Both the position numbers and the translations under genes were made by a program. Below the pieces are notes generated by a model, which searched no databases, was not told the DNA's origin, and saw nothing but the letters and a program-made list of their open reading frames with translations. A DNA stretch of 22,811 nt, taken from an uncultured Bacillus sp. (GTDB lineage Bacteria > Bacillota > Bacilli > Bacillales_B > DSM-18226). Where the stretch lies: the NCBI RefSeq assembly GCF_946478885.1, contig NZ_CAMLDX010000056.1, positions 1 through 22,811 on the forward strand. Direction: 5' to 3'. Below, in pieces: positions 16,291 to 22,811 of this stretch (the stretch's first letter is position 1; each line of letters begins with the position of its first letter).

Positions 16291-17112
16291 ATGTTGAAAA
16301 GACCAATAGGAGTTATTGATTCAGGTGTTGGCGGCTTGACGGTTGCGAAAGAAATCATGCGTCAATTACCGAATGAACAAATTATATATGTAGGGGACAC
16401 GGCTCGTTGTCCATACGGTCCTAGAGCGGCCGAGGAAGTGATAAGATTTACGTGGCAGATGACACGTTTTTTATTGGAAAAAGATATCAAAATGCTGGTG
16501 ATTGCATGCAACACGGCTACTGCTGTTGCCTTAAATGAAATTAGAAACGAGCTATCGATTCCAGTGCTTGGAGTGATTCATCCGGGTGCAAGAGCTGCGA
16601 TTAAAGTAACGAGAAACAATCGGATTGGCGTCATAGGAACGATTGGAACGGTCAAAAGCGCGGAGTACGAAAAAGCGCTGGCACAATTAAATAAGAGAAT
16701 ATATTCAGTGTCGCTGGCCTGTCCAAAATTCGTTCCGCTGGTAGAAAGCGGAGAATACAGCGGACCGGTTGCCAAAAAAATCATTGCCGAAACGCTGCGC
16801 CCCTTAAAGAATAAAGGACTGGATACGCTTATTTTGGGATGCACGCATTATCCCCTGCTACAGCCATTAATTCAAAATGTAATGGGGAATTTTGTGAGGG
16901 TGATTAGTTCCGGCGAGGAAACAGCAAGTGAAGTAAGTACCATCTTACAGCATAAATGCTTATTAAATAAGAGTTTGGACGAGCCGAATCACGCCTTTTT
17001 TACAACGGGTTCAAAAACTATTTTTACAAAAATTGCTTCGAAATGGCTGGAAATGCCTGTTGCAAATGTATCCAACATTAAGCTGGGAATGGAGTCTCAA
17101 AGATTTAGATAA
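16291..17112 (+). CDS. racE: Glutamate racemase
   Basis: Converts L-glutamate to D-glutamate for peptidoglycan synthesis; cytosolic and cofactor-independent. The 273-residue protein has the N-terminal [13 protein letters not shown] with Asp10. The first catalytic cysteine, Cys73, is in [11 protein letters not shown]. The second, Cys184, is in LGCTHYPLL, next to His186. [11 protein letters not shown] is also diagnostic. ATG 16291 with GAGGCGGAT upstream gives the normal length and the expected start [12 protein letters not shown]. It lies directly behind ysmB. B. subtilis keeps this gene as racE next to gerM, the same order as here. Confidence 0.95.
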   Translation: MLKRPIGVIDSGVGGLTVAKEIMRQLPNEQIIYVGDTARCPYGPRAAEEVIRFTWQMTRFLLEKDIKMLVIACNTATAVALNEIRNELSIPVLGVIHPGARAAIKVTRNNRIGVIGTIGTVKSAEYEKALAQLNKRIYSVSLACPKFVPLVESGEYSGPVAKKIIAETLRPLKNKGLDTLILGCTHYPLLQPLIQNVMGNFVRVISSGEETASEVSTILQHKCLLNKSLDEPNHAFFTTGSKTIFTKIASKWLEMPVANVSNIKLGMESQRFR

Positions 17113-17258
17113 GAGGCTCTTTTTCTTGTGCGAACCGAAGGATGCCGGGCTGCCTGAGCATTTTGTCAAGAGCGTGTGCAAAGAAGGCAGGCTGCGCGGT
17201 ATTCCCCATTCTTAGTCTAAACCGATAAATTAATCGATGTTTTTCTCTCCAAGAACGG

Positions 17259-17288
17259 TCTAATTTTTTAGAAAGGCCCGTATACATG
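17259..17288 (+). promoter_or_regulatory. Candidate sigma-E promoter of gerM
   Basis: TCTAATT at 17259-17265 and TATACATG at 17281-17288 resemble the sigma-E elements (ATATT-like -35, CATACANT-like -10) with a 15-base spacer. gerM is expressed in the mother cell in B. subtilis. The match is partial and other choices are possible. Confidence 0.3.
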
Positions 17289-17317
17289 TAGTACAAACTG
17301 TCTTTGGAGGGATAGGA

Positions 17318-18394
17318 ATGTCCAAATCTAAATATAAAAGGCTTTTAGCATCCATTACGATTGTTTCAGCCGTTATTTTATCAGGCTGCAGTCTTTTCGG
17401 AGGTGAAAAGGAAGAAATAGATCCACCAAAAGAAGTAACCATGACTAAAGAAGAGCCGGAGACTGCTGATAAACCAAATTCTAAAAAAGCGGAAGATCCA
17501 AAGAAAGAAGCGGCCATTAAAGATACCATTAAAACAGAGCTGTATTTAGTGGATAAAAACGGTTTTGTTGTGCCGCAGACATTGGAGCTCCCAAAAACGG
17601 AATCCGTTGCGAAACAGGCGTTGGATTATTTAGTGAAGAATGGCCTTGTCACAGAAATGCTGCCAAATGGATTTCAGGCAGTGCTGCCGGCAGATACAAA
17701 AATCTCGGTGAATGTTATAGACAAGGTTGCAACAGTTGATTTTTCCAATGAATTTAAAAATTATCAGCCGGAGGATGAATTAAAGATCCTGCAATCCGTT
17801 ACATGGACTTTAACACAATTTGATTCAATTGAAAGGGTGAAGCTACAAATGAATGGGCACCCTCTCGAAGAAATGCCGGTAAACGGGACGCCAATCGGTG
17901 ATGATTTAACACGAAAGGATGGAATCAATCTCGATGTATCTAACTCTGGAGATATTACAAATTCTAGGGCGCTTACGGTCTACTATCTCGGCGGTGATAA
18001 GGAGGATTATTTTGTACCAGTGACAAAAAGGGTAAGCAATAAAATAGAAAATGATATTAATGCGGCAGTACAGGAACTTGTCAAGGGTCCGAACATCACA
18101 TCGAACCTCTTAAATGAGTTCAGCCCTGATGTTGAACTGATAAAAAAACCTAAGGTAGAGAATGGAAATGTGATACTGAACTTTAACGAATCCATTTATG
18201 GAAGCTTTAATTTAGAAGAAAAAGTCATCTCCAAAAATGTCCTGCAGGCACTTGTCCTTTCGTTGACGGAGCAGGATGGGATTGAAAGTGTATCCATTAC
18301 CGTGAATGGAAAAGCAGAGCTGGTAAACGAGAAAGGCGAAAAACTGACAGAGCCCGTTACTCGTCCGGAATATGTGAACACAGGTAGTTTCTAA
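17318..18394 (+). CDS. gerM: Sporulation/germination lipoprotein GerM
   Basis: Mother-cell lipoprotein needed for normal engulfment, for anchoring the SpoIIIA-SpoIIQ channel, and for germination in B. subtilis. The N-terminus is a lipoprotein signal peptide with lipobox LSGC and Cys24 as the modified residue. A charged, low-complexity linker (residues 30-65, rich in E, K, P) follows. Two GerMN domains follow: about 75-195 ([16 protein letters not shown] to [10 protein letters not shown]) and about 220-350 ([20 protein letters not shown] to [12 protein letters not shown]). The 358-residue length and the C-terminal VNTGSF agree with B. subtilis GerM. ATG 17318 follows TTTGGAGGGA. rph, which follows gerM in B. 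subtilis, is absent here. Confidence 0.94.
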   Translation: MSKSKYKRLLASITIVSAVILSGCSLFGGEKEEIDPPKEVTMTKEEPETADKPNSKKAEDPKKEAAIKDTIKTELYLVDKNGFVVPQTLELPKTESVAKQALDYLVKNGLVTEMLPNGFQAVLPADTKISVNVIDKVATVDFSNEFKNYQPEDELKILQSVTWTLTQFDSIERVKLQMNGHPLEEMPVNGTPIGDDLTRKDGINLDVSNSGDITNSRALTVYYLGGDKEDYFVPVTKRVSNKIENDINAAVQELVKGPNITSNLLNEFSPDVELIKKPKVENGNVILNFNESIYGSFNLEEKVISKNVLQALVLSLTEQDGIESVSITVNGKAELVNEKGEKLTEPVTRPEYVNTGSF

Positions 18395-18430
18395 TCAATC
18401 ATTTTTTGTTATACTAAATAAAGACGTTGA

Positions 18431-18468
18431 AAAGGGTGGGCATCATAGCCAACTCTTATTCTTTTTTA
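18431..18468 (+). terminator. Terminator between gerM and ysnA
   Basis: AAGGGTGGGC pairs with GCCAACTCTT, with two wobble pairs, across a short loop. It is followed by ATTCTTTTTT, a clear T-rich tail. It lies directly before the ysnA ribosome binding site, so ysnA expression needs readthrough or a promoter inside or after it. A TATACT just after the gerM stop is a possible -10 upstream of the hairpin. Confidence 0.6.
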
Positions 18469-18479
18469 CGGGGGTAAAC

Positions 18480-19085
18480 GTGTTGAAAGTGATTATTGCA
18501 ACAAAAAACACAGGAAAAGCAAGGGAATTTGTAAAGATGTTCGCTCCATATCATATGGAAGTGAAGACATTACTTGATTTTCCGGAAATAGCCGATATTG
18601 ATGAAACAGGTACGACATTTGAGGAAAATGCAATTTTGAAGGCAGAGACGGTCAGCCGTCTGCTAGGAGAAATGGTGATTGCCGATGATTCCGGGATCAT
18701 GGTGGATGCGCTTGACGGAAGGCCGGGCATATTTTCAGCACGCTATGCCGGTGAAGCCAAAGATGATGAAGCTAATAACGAAAAACTGCTTGAAGAGCTA
18801 AAAAGTATAAAGAAAGAGGCCCGTACAGCCAGGTATTATTGTGCTCTAGCACTGGCTTCTCCTGATAAAGGTACGATTACGGTAAACGGGACATGTGAAG
18901 GGGTTATTTTATTCGAACGAAAGGGAAGCAATGGGTTTGGCTACGATCCCCTTTTTTATTTGCCTGAATTTAAAAAAACGATGGCCGAATTATCTCCTGA
19001 GGAAAAAAATCAAATCAGTCACCGAGCTAAGGCGTTAAGTAAACTTGAAGACCTTTTGGCGGAACTGTTTTCCAAGGAAAACTGA
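18480..19085 (+). CDS. ysnA: XTP/dITP pyrophosphatase (Ham1/RdgB family)
   Basis: House-cleaning nucleotidase that hydrolyses XTP, ITP and dITP to monophosphates so that deaminated purines do not enter nucleic acids. Family motifs in order are [13 protein letters not shown] (substrate base), [11 protein letters not shown], the catalytic [18 protein letters not shown] and SARYAGE. Then come [12 protein letters not shown] and [18 protein letters not shown]. The length is 201 residues. The start is GTG 18480 or, equally possible, TTG 18483, because GGGGGT (18470-18475) gives 4- and 7-base spacings respectively. It is followed by ysnB after 3 bases, a coupled pair conserved in bacilli. Confidence 0.93.
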   Translation: MLKVIIATKNTGKAREFVKMFAPYHMEVKTLLDFPEIADIDETGTTFEENAILKAETVSRLLGEMVIADDSGIMVDALDGRPGIFSARYAGEAKDDEANNEKLLEELKSIKKEARTARYYCALALASPDKGTITVNGTCEGVILFERKGSNGFGYDPLFYLPEFKKTMAELSPEEKNQISHRAKALSKLEDLLAELFSKEN

Positions 19086-19088
19086 TAT

Positions 19089-19607
19089 ATGAAGGTACTT
19101 ATTGTCAGTGACAGTCATGGATTCACATTCGAATTGGATAAATTGGTGAGGGAACACAAAAATGAGGTGGAGCTTTTTATTCATTGCGGTGATTCTGAAT
19201 TGATTGCAGATCATCCAGCGTTGATAAAGTATGTGACAGTCCGTGGAAACTGTGACAATGATGAACGCTTCCCTGAAGATATTGTGGTGACTGCCGGAGA
19301 CCGCCGCATTCTGATTACACATGGGCACCGTTATTCAGTCAAAAGCAGTCTGATGAAATTGTCGTATAAGGCAAGGGAGGCAGATGTGGATATTGTTTGT
19401 TTCGGTCATTCCCATCAGCTTGGAGCGGAAATGATTTACGGTACCCTCTTTATTAATCCGGGAAGCATCAGGCTTCCGCGCGGGAGAAGAGAACGCACGT
19501 ATGTAATTTTAGATGTTTTAGAGGATGTCTGTCGCTTACAGGTTTTTGATTACGATAAAGGAGAAATTTCTGAATTAGAACAGATCTTTTCCTTTGCCGC
19601 TGATTAA
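19089..19607 (+). CDS. ysnB: Metallophosphoesterase YsnB (MJ0936/YfcE type)
   Basis: Calcineurin-like phosphodiesterase of 172 residues with the full dimetal-binding set. These are SDSHG (residues 7-11), HCGDSE (about 32-37), RGNCDND (about 54-60), THGHR (about 78-82) and GHSHQ (about 104-108). The physiological substrate of this subgroup is unsettled; in vitro members act on phosphodiesters. ATG 19089 lies 3 bases after the ysnA stop with only a weak AAGGA upstream, suggesting translational coupling. It is the last backbone gene before the tRNA and the accessory region. Confidence 0.92.
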   Translation: MKVLIVSDSHGFTFELDKLVREHKNEVELFIHCGDSELIADHPALIKYVTVRGNCDNDERFPEDIVVTAGDRRILITHGHRYSVKSSLMKLSYKAREADVDIVCFGHSHQLGAEMIYGTLFINPGSIRLPRGRRERTYVILDVLEDVCRLQVFDYDKGEISELEQIFSFAAD

Positions 19608-19625
19608 GTAGTGGAGAGAAAATGT

Positions 19626-19660
19626 GGAGGAAAGTTGTTTTTTCCTCCTGCGTTTATTTT
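19626..19660 (+). terminator. Terminator after ysnB
   Basis: GGAGGAAA (19626-19633) pairs with TTTCCTCC (19641-19648), followed by TGCGTTTATTTT. The stem is good but the T-run is interrupted. It ends the ysnA-ysnB transcript before the tRNA promoter. Confidence 0.6.
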
Positions 19661-19670
19661 AAGAGAACTA

Positions 19671-19699
19671 TTGACTTTTAAATTCTAGCGAATTATAAT
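19671..19699 (+). promoter_or_regulatory. sigma-A promoter of the tRNA-Arg gene
   Basis: TTGACT at 19671-19676 and consensus TATAAT at 19694-19699 have a 17-base spacer. This is a strong promoter, as expected for a stable RNA gene. The tRNA starts about 27 bases downstream of the predicted start point. Confidence 0.85.
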
Positions 19700-19732
19700 G
19701 AAAAATGTCTTTGAAATAACAGAATCATTTAT

Positions 19733-19806
<74 letters not shown>

Positions 19807-19850
19807 CTAGAAATCGGGTAGTAAAGCCCGTCATATCAACCTCTTATATT

Positions 19851-19919
19851 GTTTAGTGAAACGGTCAGTATAGCGGTCATGTAAGAAATTACACCGTTAA
19901 TTGACTTGTATTACTAAAC
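19851..19919. repeat. Nested inverted and direct repeats after the tRNA
   Basis: GTTTAGT (19851-19857) pairs with ACTAAAC (19913-19919). Inside it AACGGT (19860-19865) pairs with ACCGTT (19893-19898). CGGTCA also recurs at 19862-19867 and 19874-19879 in the same orientation with a 12-base period. Such clustered short repeats between a tRNA attachment site and an integrase gene are typical of integrase arm or excisionase binding sites. That role is an inference. Confidence 0.4.
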
Positions 19920-19941
19920 AGATATAGGAGGTTTTTTTGTT

Positions 19942-20238
19942 GTGACCAAAAGAAAAGGAATATTAGATGTTCAAATTGATGTGAAAAAGATAACTGGAGA
20001 AGTGTCTACCTCACATTCTCATGCTTCAAAATCAAAGGATAAACAACCTTTGTTATCAAACGGTTCAATGTTAATTACTGACGCTTTAGAGGTTATTACA
20101 AGGCAAATGAAGGTGAGCGGTAATAGAAGCAGGACAATAAGTGATTACATTCATCATGTTGAGCATTTTCAGACAGTAACAGAGGTTAAATACGTATCAA
20201 ATATTACTGCTCATACCATTCCTAATTTAGACTTATAG
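19942..20238 (+). pseudogene. Tyrosine integrase, N-terminal fragment only
   Basis: The 98-codon frame starts at GTG 19942 behind a TAGGAGG ribosome binding site. Residues about 42-92 read like the SAM-like core-binding domain of phage and ICE tyrosine recombinases (MLITDALEVITRQMKVSG, RTISDYIHHVEHFQ, VSNITAHTI). The domain normally continues into YxWL and then the catalytic domain with R-H-R-H-Y. Here the similarity ends at about 20218 and six unrelated residues precede the stop. The fragment is under one third of a normal integrase (about 330-380 residues) and lacks every catalytic residue, so it is inactive. It lies immediately downstream of tRNA-Arg, the usual place for the integrase of an element inserted at a tRNA 3' end. 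Confidence 0.6.
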
Positions 20239-20524
20239 GGAATTACTGCTAGTAATATCAGGAATGTCTAAATATCCTTCACCTTTAACAATTACATATT
20301 TTCCATTCTTAACAGGAAGAAGGAATAATTCATTTTGAATAAAGACTTTAGGTCTATGTTCTCGGGAATCTTGCCTACACAAGATTCGTACTTCTTTTTC
20401 GTTTGGTAAAGTTTTGGCAACTTACTTTGATTTGTTCAGCGATAATTCCAAAAGGAGAAGAATTGAAATCATGATTATGAATAGATAAGTCATTAAAAAT
20501 CTTTTCCCATAATACGTTACTCAT
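20233..20524 (-). pseudogene. Probable type II restriction endonuclease, 5' remnant
   Basis: From ATG 20524 (GGTGAT upstream, 22 bases after the controller gene) the frame reads MSNVLWEKIFNDLSIHNHDF, then SSPFGIIAEQIK, and is soon lost. A neighbouring frame then continues through NEKEVRILCRQDSREHRPKV and LFLLPVKNGKYVIVKGEGYL to DIPDI and ends at 20233. A single frameshift near 20410-20430 therefore splits it, and the 3' part is missing. The style resembles the N-terminal region of a family of type II endonucleases usually encoded next to adenine methylases. The assignment rests on my recollection of that family and on gene context: behind a controller gene and divergent from two methylases. 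It does not look like R.DpnII, R.MboI or R.Sau3AI. It cannot make an active enzyme. Confidence 0.5.
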
Positions 20525-20546
20525 TCTTATCACCAACTTTAATTTT

Positions 20547-20777
20547 TTAGAGGTTATTAAATAAAGTTGAAACAGGAATTTTTAGTGCTTCACAAATATC
20601 AAATAACACTTCTAGTGAAAAAGATTTAGTACAATTAGGTGCTTCAATTTTACTAATGTAACTTTTACTAACTCCGATTAACTCCGAAAGTTCCTGCTGG
20701 GTTATCCCTCTTTTTCTGCGTTCTTCACGAATAGCTATTCCAATTATGTGATATTTTTCACCGTGCTTTTTTCCCAT
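20547..20777 (-). CDS. XRE-family controller-type regulator
   Basis: A 76-residue single-domain helix-turn-helix protein. Start ATG 20777 has GAGGTG upstream; the open frame extends to 20831 but that part overlaps the operator. The HTH_3 fold runs through IAIREERRKRGITQQELSEL, IGVSKSYISKIE and FSLEVLFDICEALKIPV. Size and architecture match C (controller) proteins of type II restriction-modification systems, which autoregulate and time endonuclease expression. It is the first gene of a C-R operon with the broken endonuclease and is divergent from dpnM. A perfect palindrome in the shared promoter is its likely binding site. It could also be a plain phage-type repressor of the element, but the methylase context favours the controller role. 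Confidence 0.75.
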   Translation of the reverse strand: MGKKHGEKYHIIGIAIREERRKRGITQQELSELIGVSKSYISKIEAPNCTKSFSLEVLFDICEALKIPVSTLFNNL

Positions 20778-20825
20778 TTGAACACCTCTATTAGAAATTT
20801 TACAATAATGTCCAAAATAATGAAG

Positions 20826-20854
20826 TTTCACTTATAGTGAAATTTCATTATACT
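20826..20854 (+). promoter_or_regulatory. dpnM promoter overlapping a perfect palindrome (C-box)
   Basis: TTTCACTTATAGTGAAA at 20826-20842 is a perfect 17-base palindrome with 7-base arms. A further TTTCA half-site follows at 20843-20847, making TGAAATTTCA. TTTCAC (20826-20831) and TATACT (20849-20854) are spaced 17 bases as a sigma-A promoter for dpnM. A protein bound to the palindrome would therefore cover the -35 and spacer. It lies about 50 bases upstream of the divergent controller gene. Confidence 0.6.
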
Positions 20855-20911
20855 TATTGTTGTATAGTGGATAAACGAATATACTAAACAAGAATGGAGG
20901 TTTGCCTGTTT

Positions 20912-21853
20912 ATGTCACAAATTAGTATTGATACAACTTTAGCAAAACCTTTTTTGAAATGGGCTGGAGGAAAAACTCAGTTAATACCTGAAATAGACAA
21001 AAGATTACCTAATGAATTAAGGGAAGGTAAAATAAAGAGATATATTGAACCATTTGTTGGAAGTGGAGCGGTTTTATTCCATTTACTACAAAATTATAAA
21101 ATTGAGGAAGCGTTTATATTTGATATAAATCCTGAACTTGTTCTTGTATACGAAGTAATTAAGAAGGATGTTAATGCTTTGGTTCAGTTACTTGAAATGA
21201 AAGAAAAGGAATATATTTCCTTAGATAAAGATTCTCGAAAAAATTATTTTTATGAACAAAGAATTACTTTTAATAGTGCATTAGAAACATTTAATTTTAA
21301 TGAATATGGAGAACATAAAATACTTAGGGCATCAGAATTTATTTTTTTAAATAAGACATGCTTTAATGGCTTATTCAGAGTGAATAAGGCTGGTTTGTTT
21401 AATGTTCCAATGGGAGATTATAAAAACCCAACTATTTGTAACAAGGAAAATCTGTTTGCTGTAAATCGAGTTTTACAAAATGTTGTAATTGCTAATGGAG
21501 ATTATAGAGAAAGTAGAAGTCTTGTAGCTCCGACTACTTTTGTATATTTTGACCCTCCTTATAGACCGTTAAATATTAGTTCTAGTTTTACTTCTTACAG
21601 TAAATTTGATTTTAGAGATGAAGAGCAGATAGAATTGGGAAATTTTTTCGAAGAATTACATAAAATGGGTGCATTACTAATGCTAAGTAACTCAGACCCT
21701 CAAAATACCAATCCTGATGATACGTTTTTTGAAGAAATTTATGAAGGCTTTTCGATAGAAAAAGTATCTGCTCGAAGGAGTATAAATTCAAAAGCAAGTT
21801 CTCGTGGTCAAATTAATGAATTATTGGTAACAAATTATTTAATGAATAATTGA
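20912..21853 (+). CDS. dpnM: Dam/DpnM-type adenine-N6 DNA methyltransferase
   Basis: Class D12 (alpha-type) adenine methyltransferase that most likely methylates A in GATC on double-stranded DNA. The S-adenosylmethionine-binding motif FLKWAGGK is at residues 14-21. The FxGxG-type motif EPFVGSG is at 46-52 and the catalytic DPPY at 214-217 within YFDPPYRPL. The 313-residue length is near that of M.DpnII (DpnM) and other MboI/DpnII partners. ATG 20912 follows GGAGG (20896-20900); an ATG at 20894 lies in the ribosome binding site and is rejected. Every motif is intact, so it is expected to be active. It is followed by a terminator and the second methylase. Base composition is clearly more AT-rich than the backbone. 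GATC specificity is inferred from the family and from its DpnA neighbour. Confidence 0.85.
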   Translation: MSQISIDTTLAKPFLKWAGGKTQLIPEIDKRLPNELREGKIKRYIEPFVGSGAVLFHLLQNYKIEEAFIFDINPELVLVYEVIKKDVNALVQLLEMKEKEYISLDKDSRKNYFYEQRITFNSALETFNFNEYGEHKILRASEFIFLNKTCFNGLFRVNKAGLFNVPMGDYKNPTICNKENLFAVNRVLQNVVIANGDYRESRSLVAPTTFVYFDPPYRPLNISSSFTSYSKFDFRDEEQIELGNFFEELHKMGALLMLSNSDPQNTNPDDTFFEEIYEGFSIEKVSARRSINSKASSRGQINELLVTNYLMNN

Positions 21854-21854
21854 C

Positions 21855-21885
21855 AAACTGATAGTATTTACTATCAGTTTTCTTT
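21855..21885 (+). terminator. Terminator between dpnM and dpnA
   Basis: AAACTGATAGT (21855-21865) and ACTATCAGTTT (21870-21880) form a perfect 11-base stem with a 4-base loop. It is followed by the T-run TTCTTT. A TATAAT at 21885-21890 just behind it could be the -10 of a separate dpnA promoter, but no good -35 accompanies it. Confidence 0.8.
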
Positions 21886-21925
21886 ATAATTAAGTACATG
21901 TGTTCTACTTTTAAGAGGTGATTAA

Positions 21926-22732
21926 ATGTTTGAACAATTTATTAATAAGTTGCAAAAGAACGTTTATTTTTATGATGATAATTTTCTACTATTATTAGGT
22001 GATTCTCTAGAAATACTTAATTTTTTCCCCGAAAATATAATAAATATGGTCTTTGCTGACCCACCATATTTTTTATCTAATAATGGAGTTACTTGTAGTT
22101 CTGGAAAGATGGTATCAGTAAATAAAGGAGATTGGGATAAAGGTAAAGAGGATATAAGTGATAAACATCAATTCAATTTAAAATGGTTAAATTTGTGTAA
22201 AGATATAATTCACAAAGACGGAACAATATGGGTTTCAGGTACTTTTCATAATATATATTCTATTGGTGTTGCTCTAGAGGAGTTAGATTATAAAATTTTA
22301 AATAATATTACATGGTACAAAACAAATGCTTCGCCTAACTTGAGTTGTAGATACTTTACACATTCAACTGAAACAGTTTTGTGGGCGGGAAAGTCTAAAA
22401 AGGCTAAACATACTTTTAATTATCAACTAATGAAAGAAATTAATGGTGGTAAACAAATGAGGGATGTTTGGAGTATTCCTACCACAAAGAAATCTGAAAA
22501 GCTTTTTGGGAAACATCCTACTCAAAAACCTTTAGCTTTATTAGAAAGAATTATATTAGCTTCTACAAATGAAGGAGATATTATTTTAGACCCATTTAAT
22601 GGAAGTGGTACAACTGGAATAGTAGCAAAAAAACTTAACAGAAAATATATCGGAATAGATATAGAAGAAGAATATCTAAACCTGACTGTAAAAAGGTATC
22701 AAGAAGACCAACAAATATTATTCAATTTTTAA
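21926..22732 (+). CDS. dpnA: DpnA-type adenine-N6 DNA methyltransferase
   Basis: Beta-class methyltransferase in which the catalytic DPPY (residues 45-48, FADPPYFLSNNG) comes before the cofactor motifs. These are HPTQKP at 197-202 and DPFNGSGTT at 222-230. The segment VSVNKGDWDK, ILNNITWYKTNASPNLSCRY and FTHSTETVLWA are close to pneumococcal DpnA. That enzyme methylates GATC also on single-stranded DNA and protects incoming transforming DNA. The length of 268 residues is as expected and no motif is broken. ATG 21926 follows AAGAGGTGAT. It is separated from dpnM by a terminator, so it may be expressed separately. In the DpnII system the endonuclease gene follows dpnA; the window ends 79 bases later without its start. 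Confidence 0.88.
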   Translation: MFEQFINKLQKNVYFYDDNFLLLLGDSLEILNFFPENIINMVFADPPYFLSNNGVTCSSGKMVSVNKGDWDKGKEDISDKHQFNLKWLNLCKDIIHKDGTIWVSGTFHNIYSIGVALEELDYKILNNITWYKTNASPNLSCRYFTHSTETVLWAGKSKKAKHTFNYQLMKEINGGKQMRDVWSIPTTKKSEKLFGKHPTQKPLALLERIILASTNEGDIILDPFNGSGTTGIVAKKLNRKYIGIDIEEEYLNLTVKRYQEDQQILFNF

Positions 22733-22811
22733 ATAAATTTTGCAGGTTTATTATAAATAACTCAACTTTCGCACCAGGAAAAATACGATGAAATTAAGCA
22801 ACTGTAATGCT

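Noticed and set aside
17033..17215. 60-codon frame running out of the racE end
   Set aside because: It begins inside racE in another frame without a ribosome binding site. The 205-base racE-gerM spacer contains only weak inverted repeats (GCTCTT/AAGAGC, CTGCCT/AGGCAG) and a possible gerM promoter.
22733..22811. Tail frame reading LSHQEKYDEIKQL then stop, reminiscent of an IS3-type transposase
   Set aside because: Only about a dozen residues are visible before a stop and the window end, too little to call an insertion sequence. The start of a dpnB-like gene is also not seen here.

Overview
The window is a stretch of chromosome from a low-GC, endospore-forming Gram-positive bacterium, very probably a member of the Bacillaceae. 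The sporulation genes gerE and gerM, the strong AGGAGG-type ribosome binding sites, the frequent GTG/TTG starts and the gene order all point that way. From lcfA to ysnB the backbone follows the Bacillus subtilis order lcfA-(fadR)-fadB-etfB-etfA-trxA-uvrC-(lysC)-yslB-sdhCAB-ysmA-gerE-ysmB-racE-gerM-(rph)-ysnA-ysnB. The genes in brackets are absent here. I cannot name the species.

Region by region. Positions 1-745 hold a dead IS630-family insertion sequence: one nonsense codon, a large internal deletion and a frameshift. Positions 745-5444 hold the fatty-acid beta-oxidation cluster: acyl-CoA ligase, enoyl-CoA hydratase and both electron transfer flavoprotein subunits, with a cre-like CcpA site upstream. 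Positions 5445-8140 hold thioredoxin and UvrC, preceded by an unusual palindrome-rich GC block and separated by a Bacillus-type inverted repeat. Positions 8142-12240 hold yslB (minus strand) and the sdhCAB succinate dehydrogenase operon, whose promoter carries two palindromes. Positions 12303-15240 hold a hot-dog thioesterase and a convergent recQ helicase. Positions 15291-19607 hold gerE, a MarR regulator, glutamate racemase, gerM, the XTP/dITP pyrophosphatase and a metallophosphoesterase. A tRNA-Arg(UCU) gene lies at 19733-19806.

Directly after the tRNA the sequence becomes AT-rich and accessory. It holds a tyrosine-integrase N-terminal fragment, then on the minus strand the broken 5' part of a probable restriction endonuclease gene behind a small XRE controller-type gene. 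Two intact GATC-type adenine methyltransferase genes of the DpnM and DpnA kinds run divergently from these. A perfect palindrome sits in the divergent promoter. The best reading is a mobile element integrated at tRNA-Arg that carried a controller-regulated type II restriction-modification system. One deletion appears to have removed the integrase catalytic domain and the endonuclease C-terminus together, leaving a disarmed system with its methylases and regulator intact.

Metabolically the backbone is coherent: LcfA and FadB feed beta-oxidation, EtfAB takes electrons from acyl-CoA dehydrogenases, and SdhCAB passes succinate electrons to menaquinone. The fatty-acid repressor gene fadR, expected between lcfA and fadB, is missing, and only a tiny possible scar remains.
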